From: Chlamydiota bacterium
Lineage (GTDB): Bacteria; Chlamydiota; Chlamydiia; Chlamydiales; Rhabdochlamydiaceae
Assembly: GCA_013288005.1 (NCBI GenBank)
Contig: JABDCS010000003.1
Coordinates: 16,666-80,665, forward strand
DNA: 64,000 bases
Reading direction: 5' to 3'
In this document: in pieces, positions 44,574 through 53,402 of the stretch
Layout: each line of letters begins with the position of its first letter
Position numbering within the stretch: the stretch's first letter is position 1
Notes under the pieces: model-generated
What the model was told of the DNA's origin: nothing
What the model saw: only the letters and a program-made list of their open reading frames with translations
Database searches by the model: none
Translations under genes and position numbers: made by a program

Positions 44574-46514
44574 TCATCCTATAGGAGTTCCTAAATTTTC
44601 CCGTGTCTCTCCTTTTTGCCGGGTGTGTGCATACCACATCTGGCGGAATGGTTCGCATGTTTCCAGCAATTCTTCCCATGAGCCTTCAGCGACCTTCTCG
44701 CCTCGCTCTAAGTAAACAATGCGATCCGCATGCTCAATCGTTGTCAATCGATGGGCAATGATGATCTGGGTGATTTGTCCATGCAACTCCCCTATAGCTT
44801 GTTTGATGCGATTTTCGCTAAGAGCATCTAGAGAAGATGTGGCCTCATCGAGAATCAATATAGGCGCGTTTTTGAAGAGAGCTCTTGCTATCGCTAGTCG
44901 TTGTTGTTGACCGCCAGAAAGATTTTTACCCGTTTCAGCAATCATAGAGTGGTATTTTTCTGGCATACGCTCAATAAATTCGTCTGCATAAGCGCGCTTA
45001 GCTGCTTCTACGATCGCTTCTTGGGTACACTCCTGACCATAACTAATATTAGCCAACACCGTGTCATAAAATAAAAAAGGCTTTTGCGGCACGAAACCTA
45101 TGAGGTCGCGAAGAGACTTCTGCGTATACTCACCGATGTCCAGTCCATCTATACGAATATTTCCTTTCTCAGCATCAAAAAGTCTGGGAATAAGCTGCAC
45201 AATCGTTGATTTCCCTGCGCCAGTAGGGCCGATAATCGCTACTGTTTCACCTTTTCGAACAGTAAAGCTGACATCCTTAAGAATCCAATCCCCTTCATAG
45301 CGAAACCAGACATGATCAAATTCAATTGATTCCTGAAAATTCTTTAATTCTTTTGCATCTGGCTTGTCTTCGATATGGGGCTTAAGATGCAGAACATCAT
45401 ACATACGTTCCGCTGCAACAACACCCCGTTGAACATTGGCATTTTCTTCGGCAAATTTTTTAATGGGCTCATACAAAAGATATAAAAGGCCACAAAAGAC
45501 CAAAAGCTCTGAAATACCCATTTGCAAGACATACAGACCAAATATGGCAATAAAACCCAAACACACCGTAGTAATTGTGTGGAGAATCGGGCGGATTAAT
45601 AAGCCGTATTTGGCAGCTTTTCCCTCCAATAAAGCCATTCTTTCATTTTGTTCTTGATACTTACGTAGCGAGAAAGGCTCCATAGAGAAAATCTTGACTG
45701 TCTGAATGCCTGCCAGAAAATCAATGAGCACGGAGGTGAATTTTTCTTGATTGGTTTGTAGCTGGCGAGAGACGCGTTTTACTCTCTTGGTCAATAAGAC
45801 GATGGGAATGATGATCATCGGTAAACCAAAAAAAATGACAAGCGAGAGTTGCCAAGAAATATAAAAGCATACGCTAAGTGTAGACACAATGACGAAGGGA
45901 GTCTGAAAAAAATTGGTAATACAAGAATTTAAAGAGGCAGAAATTTGATTAGCGTCAGAGACAACCCGGGATGAAAGACTCCCAATGTTATGCTGCTGAT
46001 AAAAGCTCATCGAAAGCATTTGTATATGTTGGAAATAACGTTTACGCAAATCTCTACTAACGCGGATTGCGAGTAGTTGCGTCATGTAACGGCTCATAAA
46101 AAGCCATATTGCCTTAAAAACAGCTACGATGAGTAAAGCGAGCACCAAGGTGTGGACATTTGCACTTAAATTCCATCTAGACTTGAAGGAGTTCATGAAC
46201 CAGGTTAGAGGATTGGCGGTCTTCTGCGAGCTAAGATACTCTACAGCGGCTTGCTTAGAGATCCCTCCGGTAGAATTAGTATCAATTTCGTGCCACTGGG
46301 CATTAACCTGATCTAACGTGATTACATTATCTCCAACAGCTTGCTTACCTTTTCCGAAAAGAGTAAAAAAATCGACACCTGCATCGGATAACATGCCAAA
46401 CGCAAACATCTCCAATTGGTTAGCAATTGTCATTCCCAAAAGGGCGACAAGTGTAAAAATCAAGACCTTGAAATGTTTGCGGCTTTGAATGGCCGCCTTC
46501 AGAAGTAAACGCAT
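44574..46514 (-). CDS. msbA: Lipid A/lipid flippase, MsbA-type ABC exporter
   Basis: 646 residues: an N-terminal membrane domain with six helices and an ATPase domain (GPTGAGKSTIVQLIPRLFD, LSGGQQQRLAIARALF, ILILDEATSSLDALSE, IIAHRLTTIEHADRI). It flips lipid A-core across the inner membrane. The first extracytoplasmic loop is unusually long (about residues 30-110) and contains DTNSTGGISKQA, an EF-hand-like stretch. It precedes accA, as in Chlamydia. Confidence 0.88.
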   Translation of the reverse strand: MRLLLKAAIQSRKHFKVLIFTLVALLGMTIANQLEMFAFGMLSDAGVDFFTLFGKGKQAVGDNVITLDQVNAQWHEIDTNSTGGISKQAAVEYLSSQKTANPLTWFMNSFKSRWNLSANVHTLVLALLIVAVFKAIWLFMSRYMTQLLAIRVSRDLRKRYFQHIQMLSMSFYQQHNIGSLSSRVVSDANQISASLNSCITNFFQTPFVIVSTLSVCFYISWQLSLVIFFGLPMIIIPIVLLTKRVKRVSRQLQTNQEKFTSVLIDFLAGIQTVKIFSMEPFSLRKYQEQNERMALLEGKAAKYGLLIRPILHTITTVCLGFIAIFGLYVLQMGISELLVFCGLLYLLYEPIKKFAEENANVQRGVVAAERMYDVLHLKPHIEDKPDAKELKNFQESIEFDHVWFRYEGDWILKDVSFTVRKGETVAIIGPTGAGKSTIVQLIPRLFDAEKGNIRIDGLDIGEYTQKSLRDLIGFVPQKPFLFYDTVLANISYGQECTQEAIVEAAKRAYADEFIERMPEKYHSMIAETGKNLSGGQQQRLAIARALFKNAPILILDEATSSLDALSENRIKQAIGELHGQITQIIIAHRLTTIEHADRIVYLERGEKVAEGSWEELLETCEPFRQMWYAHTRQKGETRENLGTPIG

Positions 46515-46609
46515 CCGACCTCTTTCGCTAGTAAAGTTCTATAACCTTTCTTATTTAGAGACTATTCTCCAACAAAGGTTCGTCGTCCAGAAAAATGATT
46601 GAGAGAGTT

Positions 46610-47566
46610 TTAAGGCTGGCTTACCTGGATAAATTTGCCCATCTGACGGAACTTCTGGTAGCGCTGTTCGAGCAGACAATTCAACGGCATTCGCTTTAAA
46701 ATATTCCATTGCTCGTGAATAAAACCCTTTACTCGCTGATAGACTTCAGCAGGATTATGGTGAGCACCACCGAGAGGCTCCTGAATAATCTCATCGATTA
46801 TTTCTAATTTCAACAAATCCTCCGCATGCATCTTAAGCGCAGAAGCTGCTAGTGAATTTTTAGTTGTATCCTTCCATAAAATAGATGCGCACCCTTCAGG
46901 AGAAATGACTGAATAATAAGAATGCTGGAGCATACCGATAACATCACCCACGCCGATACCTAAAGCACCTCCAGAACATCCTTCCCCGATAAGAAGCACA
47001 ATAATAGGTGTCGATAATCTGGACATCTCCCAAAGGTTTTGCGCAATCGCCCATCCCTGACCACGTTCTTCGGCTGCCAAGCCTGGATAGGCACCGGGTG
47101 TATCGAGTAAGCAGAGCACGGGAAGTTTAAACTTAGCAGCAAGACGCATGCAACGCATAGCTTTTCGGTAACCTTCTGGGTGTGGCATACCAAAATTCCG
47201 CTGTAAGCGACTCTCGGTATCCTTACCTTTTTCCTGGCCAATCACCATATACTTGACGTCGTTGATCTTAGCGAATCCTGCTATGATGGAGCAATCATCT
47301 CGAAAAAGACGATCGCCGAACAGTTCGACAAAATCTGTGCATATATTTTTGATATAATCGATGGTATGGGGTCTGTTAGGATGGCGACAAATAGTGACAC
47401 GTTCCCATGAGGAAAGTTGTGAGTAGACTTGGTTCTTTAAATTCTGGAGTTTTTCCTCCAAAATCTTGAGCTCCTCATTTGACCATAGAGCATTACCCAT
47501 ATTCTGCTCTTTCAACTGCAGGATAGTCTTTTCATATTCTAGAATCTGTTTCTCATGGGCAAGCAT
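46610..47566 (-). CDS. accA: Acetyl-CoA carboxylase carboxyltransferase alpha subunit
   Basis: 318 residues with [47 protein letters not shown] and the [15 protein letters not shown] oxyanion region. It makes malonyl-CoA for the fab operon at 28-31 kb. The start ATG (47566) is 10 bases after the end of the preceding gene. Confidence 0.95.
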   Translation of the reverse strand: MLAHEKQILEYEKTILQLKEQNMGNALWSNEELKILEEKLQNLKNQVYSQLSSWERVTICRHPNRPHTIDYIKNICTDFVELFGDRLFRDDCSIIAGFAKINDVKYMVIGQEKGKDTESRLQRNFGMPHPEGYRKAMRCMRLAAKFKLPVLCLLDTPGAYPGLAAEERGQGWAIAQNLWEMSRLSTPIIVLLIGEGCSGGALGIGVGDVIGMLQHSYYSVISPEGCASILWKDTTKNSLAASALKMHAEDLLKLEIIDEIIQEPLGGAHHNPAEVYQRVKGFIHEQWNILKRMPLNCLLEQRYQKFRQMGKFIQVSQP

Positions 47567-47576
47567 AATAACCTTA

Positions 47577-48647
47577 TTAATGTAGGGGTAGATCGACCTC
47601 TATACCCGGTAAACGGGCATCCCGAAAATCTTTTACTAAAAGCACAAAGGAAGGTCTCGTTATCACAATAGAAAAAATCTCATTAATGTCCTCAGAGGCC
47701 AAACGTATGCCTCCATCACCTTCGTTGGTATTAAGAAAGGCGCAATTATCTACAAATTGAGTTTTTCCTTCGTTATTTTCTTGTTCGATGAGAGGTATTC
47801 CATAAAGTCCCAGCCCTTTTGCTGGGCTTGTGCATCCTTCAATCTCCTGTCCAAAAGGTATCCAGCGCGTGCCAAACACACGTACCATCTCCACCTCTTT
47901 ACCCCCTAATAACCCCATGGTTCCGGGCTGATAAACCGCGATCTTGTTACCAAGAGCATAGAGACCAAGCGGTGTAGCACATCCTGAAGGTGAGTGTGGA
48001 TCTAGACGACCTAACCCAATGCTATAAGTCTTTATTAATACGCGTTCGTTTGTACCTTTATCGAAGTAATAAAGCCCCAGTTTAAAACGGGAGATATCCG
48101 CTAAAAGATAAAATTGTATATCTTTGTCTTTTCGTAAAACATTGAATAAGCCACCTGTGCTGATCTTTTGCGTAAAATAGTCAGGTCTGCCATTTAAACT
48201 GCGGGCGATGAAATGACGCGATGTTGAATAATGAACAGCATAGTCAGCTATCCACGCCGGTCTACCTTTTAACCACTCCACCTTACTATTATAAGTAATT
48301 GTATCCACAATAGGAAGCTTTACCCCTTTCGTATTAAATAATTGATGAATACGGTCGACTTGAGGAAAATCTTCAATAGCAGATGTTTTTTCTGGCTGGA
48401 GAGTTAAAGAAAAATTTTGTTCTGAGTTAGGTGCAACTAGATTAGAGTTTTCTGCCTTTTTGGCTAATGTTATCGAAGATGTGGGCGGGGTGTGAGGAAC
48501 AATGGGAACCGGTGTTAAAGCTGGTTTCACTGCCGGTTTAGAAAGAGGTGGCGGTGGTGTTGAAGGATTTTTTTTAATAAATGCTATTATCCCAATAGTA
48601 GCAAATAAACAGACAGAGCCTGTAAGAATCCAACGCGCAATAGACAA
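47577..48647 (-). CDS. L,D-transpeptidase (YkuD)-fold protein lacking the catalytic Cys
   Basis: 356 residues: N-terminal membrane anchor (about 5-24), a Pro-rich linker, then a YkuD-like domain (about 175-340) with [34 protein letters not shown] and a late [17 protein letters not shown]. Active enzymes have SHGCIR and an upstream His (IHG); here these read EGDGGIRL (309-316) and LYGIPL, so Cys and His are gone. It may bind peptidoglycan or another partner without catalysis. It sits between accA and the HU/IHF gene, where Chlamydia has a conserved hypothetical gene. Confidence 0.7.
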   Translation of the reverse strand: MSIARWILTGSVCLFATIGIIAFIKKNPSTPPPPLSKPAVKPALTPVPIVPHTPPTSSITLAKKAENSNLVAPNSEQNFSLTLQPEKTSAIEDFPQVDRIHQLFNTKGVKLPIVDTITYNSKVEWLKGRPAWIADYAVHYSTSRHFIARSLNGRPDYFTQKISTGGLFNVLRKDKDIQFYLLADISRFKLGLYYFDKGTNERVLIKTYSIGLGRLDPHSPSGCATPLGLYALGNKIAVYQPGTMGLLGGKEVEMVRVFGTRWIPFGQEIEGCTSPAKGLGLYGIPLIEQENNEGKTQFVDNCAFLNTNEGDGGIRLASEDINEIFSIVITRPSFVLLVKDFRDARLPGIEVDLPLH

Positions 48648-48911
48648 GCGACCCTCCTAAAAACGGAAAACAGTCGAACATAAATTATCTACAAATAGGG
48701 ATATTTTTCAAACCCTACTTTGAAGTATCTAAGAAAAGATAATAATTATATTTTTTTATTATATCTATTATTAAAAATATAGAATGGATTAATTAAATTA
48801 ATATCAGACTTAAAGAAATAATAGCTGGGATTTTGAAACTCTAAAAAAAATTAATTTTAAGAAATTAACTCAAAAGGAGCTTCTGTCGATTGCTAAGCTT
48901 GATGAGTCAAC

Positions 48912-49241
48912 TTATGGGAGATTTTTAGAAGCGGCTTCGCCTTTTTCGCCCTTTTTCTTCTCCATAAGTTTCCGCATTTTTTTACCGGGTGTAAAGCGTA
49001 CAGCCATCCTGGCAGGAATTACGATAGGTACTGCTGCATTTTTAGGATTGCGTCCAATTTTTTGCTTTCTTTCCACAACTTCAAAAACGCCAAAATCACG
49101 GAATTCCAATCGATCACCTTTTGCAAGACAATCAGTCATCGCATCGAGGAAAGATTGGATGACATTCCGCACATCATTGGGATGAACGGCTCGGCTTTGT
49201 GAAATCACGTGAATAAGTTTTTTCTTAGTGATTGTCGCCAT
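48912..49241 (-). CDS. HU/IHF-type DNA-binding protein
   Basis: 109 residues with the histone-like fold: ITKKKLIHVISQ, GDRLEFRDFGVFEVVERKQKIGRNPKN and VRFTPGKKMR. GRNPK marks the DNA-inserting arm. A basic tail (KKGEKGEAASK) extends beyond the usual 90-100 residues. It bends DNA in nucleoid and gene control. The 264 bases between it and the gene at 48647 are AT-rich and show no other feature. Confidence 0.92.
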   Translation of the reverse strand: MATITKKKLIHVISQSRAVHPNDVRNVIQSFLDAMTDCLAKGDRLEFRDFGVFEVVERKQKIGRNPKNAAVPIVIPARMAVRFTPGKKMRKLMEKKKGEKGEAASKNLP

Positions 49242-49499
49242 ATCCTTCTCTTACTCCTCTTATTTGAAAAACCTTGTCTTCGAGGTGCTCTGCAGGGAAA
49301 ATACAACACCCTATAAATTAACCTTATTCTTGTGGCGACCCCAATTTCCAGCAAGCATTTTGTAATCATTTTTTTAAAATACTTAAGAAAAGGGAGAAAA
49401 AAGGTGATGTTACCCATGCAAAAAGGGGAAATAAGAAATTCTCTAGAAAAAAATAAAGAGCAAAAGAGTGTGATCTAAAACCTTGATTGCTCCTTACTC

Positions 49500-49528
49500 G
49501 CCTCATTCATCTAACAGATGAGTGAGGC
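49500..49528. terminator. Hairpin between tyrS and the HU/IHF gene
   Basis: GCCTCATTCATCT (49500-49512) and AGATGAGTGAGGC (49516-49528) form a 13-bp stem with one mismatch and a 3-base loop. The poly-T expected after a minus-strand stem lies on the wrong side, so a terminator for tyrS is only plausible. The rest of 49242-49558 shows nothing clear. Confidence 0.45.
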
Positions 49529-49558
49529 AAAAAGATAAGCAATTGCAATCGGAAAGAT

Positions 49559-50839
49559 CTAAGAGTTGGCTAGAATGGTCACCACAGCTTTTTTCTTTTT
49601 GCCGGCTGCAAGTAAAAGATATTTCCCTCCAATTAAATCTTCGGAGGAAAAACGTCGTTGAATATCGTCAATTTTCTGATTATTGAGATAAATACCACCG
49701 CTCTGCACCATTCTCTGCGCTTCGCTTTTACTTGGTAAAAGGCCGACTTGCACAATCAGTTCTATCACCTTCTGTCCCACGACAGAAGAAAGGGAGAGTT
49801 CTAAATTAGGAAGGTCACGAGCAATTTCTTCTAAGACCTTTTCGTCCAAAACAGCTGTAGCTCCGGGTGCCGCTCCTTCTGTCGCTTTTTGGGCCCGTAA
49901 CAAATTTTCTTCTCCATGTACGAGTCTCGTAATCTCTTCAGCAAGGCGTTTTTGAGCTGTATTGGGAATATAATCACTCTTCAACATAGAAGCTTCTATG
50001 GAGGCAATTTCATTGAGGTCCATAAAAGTAAGCATCTTCATCAGCCGAATAACATCAGCATCGGGGATTCGAATAAGGTATTGATAAAATTGATAGGGCG
50101 AGAGTTTTTTTTCATCGAGCCATACAGCTCCACCTTCGCTTTTTCCAAATTTTTTTCCATCGCTGCGAGTCAGGAGTGGGAATGTTAGGCCATAAGCTGA
50201 CTGCGATTCTAATTTACGGATCAGATCTAAACCTGCTGTAATATTTCCCCATTGATCGCTGCCCCCGAGTTCAAGCTCGACATTTTCATGCTTGAAAAGG
50301 TAGTAAAAGTCGTAGGCTTGAAGGAGTTGATAACTAAATTCTGTGAAGCTTATCCCCTCTTCAGAATCAATACGTGTTTTCACCATTTCTTTTGATAGCA
50401 TCGGTCCTACACGAAAATGACGACCTATATCCCGCAAGAATTGCAACAAGGGGAAATGTCCAAGCCAGGAAAAATTATCGAGAATTTTTGCAGGACAAGA
50501 GGGATGGTAGAAATCAAGTACTAGCGCAAATTGGGATTTGAGGCGCTCAACGTTAGAGGCAATCTCCTCTTCACTTAATAAAGGACGTTCTACACTTTTC
50601 CCAGAAGGATCTCCAATTCGCCCTGTAGCTCCTCCCAAAATGACAACGGGTGAATGTCCAAACTTTTGGAGCCACGCCATAACCATCATAGCTGTCATAT
50701 GACCTATATGGAGGCTATCGGCAGTTGGATCAAAGCCTAAATAAAATTTTGTTGGACGCTGAAGCCGATCGCGTAACCCTTCAGAAGTAACAGCTTCAAG
50801 AAGGCCTCTTGCTTGCAAACAATCGAGCACATGTTCCAT
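49559..50839 (-). CDS. tyrS: Tyrosyl-tRNA synthetase
   Basis: 426 residues: the class I signature LHIGHMTAMM, the KFGKS form of KMSKS in DGKKFGKSEGGAVW, and a C-terminal S4 domain (SEAQRMVQSGGIYLNNQKI). It charges tRNA-Tyr. The unit is alone on the minus strand. Confidence 0.96.
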   Translation of the reverse strand: MEHVLDCLQARGLLEAVTSEGLRDRLQRPTKFYLGFDPTADSLHIGHMTAMMVMAWLQKFGHSPVVILGGATGRIGDPSGKSVERPLLSEEEIASNVERLKSQFALVLDFYHPSCPAKILDNFSWLGHFPLLQFLRDIGRHFRVGPMLSKEMVKTRIDSEEGISFTEFSYQLLQAYDFYYLFKHENVELELGGSDQWGNITAGLDLIRKLESQSAYGLTFPLLTRSDGKKFGKSEGGAVWLDEKKLSPYQFYQYLIRIPDADVIRLMKMLTFMDLNEIASIEASMLKSDYIPNTAQKRLAEEITRLVHGEENLLRAQKATEGAAPGATAVLDEKVLEEIARDLPNLELSLSSVVGQKVIELIVQVGLLPSKSEAQRMVQSGGIYLNNQKIDDIQRRFSSEDLIGGKYLLLAAGKKKKAVVTILANS

Positions 50840-50933
50840 AAAATATTACAAAAAGTAGAATTGATTTTTTGGGCAAAAGATTATCTCCTTAAGAGATATT
50901 CTTCAAGGCGTTTAGATGGTGCTTTTAGTTAGT

Positions 50934-51064
50934 TTCTGTCGATTTTCTGAGCTTTTGAGCCGATTTTCCATTCAAAATCGAGGAGTAATATCAAACGTTG
51001 TAGGTTACTCCTCTATTTTTTGAAACTATCAGAAATGATTGTACACAAGCTTGAACACCCTCTT
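50934..51064. repeat. Hairpin repeat element, copy 2
   Basis: Homologous to the element at 55297-55501: it shares a TCGATTTTCTRAGCTTTTGAG-like left arm, and has an inner imperfect stem (ATTCAAAATCGAGGAGTAA against TTACTCCTCTATTTTTTGAA). The right end is ACACCCTCT (51056-51064). It touches the stop codon of the gene at 51063. Confidence 0.55.
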
Positions 51065-51374
51065 AGACCTCTTCTTGATCTAAAGAAGAAGATTGGAGCT
51101 GCTGAGCCAATTTGATAATTCTCATACTTTGATCAGCAGAATTTTGATTACCGTCGAAAAGAGAGATCGCTTTACTTTTTAGAGGTACGCGTTGATGAGC
51201 ATAACGTGCAATCCAACTATGGATCTCATCACTCTTTTTCTCTAGGGCTTTTGCAGTAATTTTCTGCTGCTCTTCTTCAAGTTGTTTACGTAATTTTTCA
51301 CGCGCACGTTGAGTTTTGGGGCTTTCTTCTGCTACGGTTTTACGAACACTGACATCAGGCTCTTCATCTATCAT
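51063..51374 (-). CDS. Conserved-looking small helical protein, unknown function
   Basis: About 103 residues from the ATG at 51374 (MIDEEPDVS), which has GGGGA before it; an ATG six codons earlier is less likely. It is charged and helical with a coiled-coil stretch (about 20-55: REKLRKQLEEEQQKITAKALEKK). No motif or family recognised. The repeat element touches its stop. Confidence 0.6.
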   Translation of the reverse strand: MIDEEPDVSVRKTVAEESPKTQRAREKLRKQLEEEQQKITAKALEKKSDEIHSWIARYAHQRVPLKSKAISLFDGNQNSADQSMRIIKLAQQLQSSSLDQEEV

Positions 51375-51550
51375 AAAATCCCCATGCATCAAAAGAATTC
51401 TTATATATCACGTTTCATGCTTAAATGCAATGTAGGAACCTTCTTGTCTTAAACTTTTCGATTATTTTCCAACTCTTCGATTTAGCTTTAAAATTAGTCT
51501 TATGCGATTTTTTACGCATATTGAATCGAATAGCAGTGAAATCTTAATTG

Positions 51551-51578
51551 TTGACCACTCGCTTAAATCTTTTATTAT
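51551..51578 (+). promoter_or_regulatory. rpiA: Putative promoter of rpiA
   Basis: TTGACC (51551-51556), 16 bases, then TATTAT (51573-51578), about 80 bases before the rpiA ATG. The rest of 51393-51656 shows nothing else. Confidence 0.45.
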
Positions 51579-51656
51579 TGATTGCGATATTTTTTTCCGT
51601 TATTATTAATGCTAGCAAAACTAATTCTCACCTACGATCTGTTTAGCAAATAACCT

Positions 51657-52343
51657 ATGTCTATTCCCCTTTCTCAAGATAAGATCAAGGATTTACTCGG
51701 CAAGAGAGCCGCCGAATTAGTAGAGCCGGGTATGATTGTCGGCCTTGGAACAGGAACGACAGCACATCATTTTATTTTACATCTAGCAAATCGTTGCAAA
51801 ACAGGCCTTTCCATCACCGCTGTACCGAGTTCTGAACAATCGCTCCAACTCGCGCAAAAGCACGGAATCCCCCTTTTTCCTGTCGATAAAATAACCGCGA
51901 TTGATCTGACAATTGATGGGGCCGACGAGGTGGATTCAGCGAGGCGCATGATTAAAGGTGGCGGAGGCGCTCTTCTTCGTGAAAAAATTGTCGCTTATGC
52001 TAGTCATAAGGTGATCATCATCACAGATACCAGTAAAGTCGTTGAGAAATTAGGACATCACCCTCTACCAGTGGAAATAGTTCCTTTTGGACACGAAATA
52101 ACGAAGCGACATATAGACGCACTTAATCTTAAATCGCAGTGGCGAACTAACACACAAGGAGATCTTTGGATTTCGGATAATGGAAATTATATTCTCGATA
52201 TCTCTTTCCCATTAATGGATAACCCTGAGAGGGAAGAAGCGCGTCTTGTGCAAATCCCCGGTGTTGTTGAAACAGGTTTTTTTCTAGACTTCGCTGACGA
52301 AGTCCTTGTTGGCCACCCTGATGGTCATATCCGTTCGCTTTAA
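51657..52343 (+). CDS. rpiA: Ribose-5-phosphate isomerase A
   Basis: 228 residues with VGLGTGTTAHHFI, the GADEVD acidic motif (IDGADEVDSARR) and KGGGGALLREKIVA. It converts ribose-5-phosphate and ribulose-5-phosphate in the pentose phosphate pathway. Confidence 0.95.
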   Translation: MSIPLSQDKIKDLLGKRAAELVEPGMIVGLGTGTTAHHFILHLANRCKTGLSITAVPSSEQSLQLAQKHGIPLFPVDKITAIDLTIDGADEVDSARRMIKGGGGALLREKIVAYASHKVIIITDTSKVVEKLGHHPLPVEIVPFGHEITKRHIDALNLKSQWRTNTQGDLWISDNGNYILDISFPLMDNPEREEARLVQIPGVVETGFFLDFADEVLVGHPDGHIRSL

Positions 52344-52413
52344 GGGTGTACTAAAAACTCTCTTCTGACACTTGCGTTTTGACTTTATCTCTTTATTTTT
52401 TTAAAGCAAAGAT

Positions 52414-52830
52414 ATGACAACTACTGAATTAATTCCTGTTACCTTCAACAAGATCATGCAATCGAAGTCGTATACGGCTATTGTCTTGGGAAATGAACAT
52501 AAAAAGTTCGCTATTTATGTCGAACCTAAGGTGGGTAAGACCTTACAACTGTTTTTTACTGATGAAAAAACTACACGCCCCCTTACCCATGAACTTTGTA
52601 ATTCTATCTTTGAAAATTTTACGATTCGCATTTTACAAGTTGTCATTCACCAGTGCGAAGGAAGCACCTATTTTGCTCGGCTTTTTCTAGAGCAGCAAAT
52701 CGAAGAAAGGCGTGATGTGATTGAAATAGACGCAAGGCCGAGTGATTGTATTACGTTTGCTCTGATGCAAAATGCACCGGTCTTTTGTAGCAAAGAAGTC
52801 TTTGATCAGACAATTCCCTTTATGGAATAG
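52414..52830 (+). CDS. Bifunctional nuclease family (DUF151) protein
   Basis: 138 residues. IEIDARPSDCITFALMQNAPVF matches the DUF151/BFN signature (ARPSDAIALAL...PIF). Plant and thermophile relatives have DNase/RNase activity; the role here is not known. It stands between rpiA and the convergent ptsH gene. Confidence 0.8.
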   Translation: MTTTELIPVTFNKIMQSKSYTAIVLGNEHKKFAIYVEPKVGKTLQLFFTDEKTTRPLTHELCNSIFENFTIRILQVVIHQCEGSTYFARLFLEQQIEERRDVIEIDARPSDCITFALMQNAPVFCSKEVFDQTIPFME

Positions 52831-52845
52831 TTGAAAGAAGGTCTT

Positions 52846-52882
52846 AGAGGGTGTATCAAAAGCAATTTTTGACACACTCTCT
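52846..52882. terminator. Bidirectional hairpin terminator related to the repeat family
   Basis: AGAGGGTGTATCAAAAG and TTTTTGACACACTCTCT pair across a 3-base loop with two mismatches. It lies between the convergent ends of the BFN gene and ptsH, with A and T runs next to the loop. Its outer sequence equals the ends of the larger element at 55297, so it may be a minimal copy. Confidence 0.65.
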
Positions 52883-52887
52883 CAACC

Positions 52888-53166
52888 CTAATAGCGAATG
52901 TTGAATTTGTTGCGGGCAAGATGCACGATCGTTGCTACAGCTTCTTCAGCATCGTCACCTTCAGCTTCTACAAAAATCTTCGTCCCTCGGGCTGCTGCTA
53001 GCATCAGAACACCGAGTAGGGATTTTGCGTTGATCGTTAAATTTTGATAGATCAAATGGATCTGCGATTTAAATGTCGTCGCGCATTTCACAAGCTCGGC
53101 AGATGGTCGGGTGTGTAAACCCCTTTCATTAGTAATAACAAAAGATTTCTTCACTTTACCTGTCAT
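52888..53166 (-). CDS. ptsH: Phosphocarrier protein HPr
   Basis: 92 residues: NERGLHTRPSAELVK with the phospho-accepting His (H18) and AKSLLGVLMLAA with the regulatory Ser position (S49). It passes phosphate in the PTS. No ptsI or EII gene is in the window; in chlamydiae HPr is thought to act mainly in regulation. Confidence 0.92.
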   Translation of the reverse strand: MTGKVKKSFVITNERGLHTRPSAELVKCATTFKSQIHLIYQNLTINAKSLLGVLMLAAARGTKIFVEAEGDDAEEAVATIVHLARNKFNIRY

Positions 53167-53202
53167 CTTTGTCCAAGGTTATTTTGCTTAAGGGAATTTC
53201 TT

Positions 53203-53326
53203 AGAGAGTACCGCAAAAATAAATTTATCTCGATTTTTGAGCTTTTAGCTGCTTTTTTTATTCTGAATCGAAGCAACTTAAAAAAAAGCTCTGAAACGAT
53301 AGAAACTTAGTTCGTGAACACTCTCT
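53203..53326. repeat. Hairpin repeat element, copy 3
   Basis: Ends AGAGAGTA (53203-53210) and ACACTCTCT (about 53318-53326), inside which CGATTTTTGAGCTTTTAGCTGC lies opposite an imperfect inverse with AAGCTCTGAAACG. It resembles the elements at 50934 and 55297. It fills the space before ptsH. Confidence 0.5.
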
Positions 53327-53402
53327 TATTCCCTATAGTCACTAAACAAATACTTCTGCTGAGGTTTTAGAGCAACCTTTTTTGAAGTATTCAACGTATT
53401 CG

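Noticed and set aside
44574..46514. ABC exporter as the RiPP (LanT) transporter
   Set aside because: No N-terminal C39 peptidase domain; it is msbA beside accA, about 32 kb from the RiPP locus, in a conserved housekeeping order.
49205..49417. 70-residue open frame upstream of the HU/IHF gene
   Set aside because: It overlaps the HU/IHF start, is highly basic by composition, and lacks a ribosome site.
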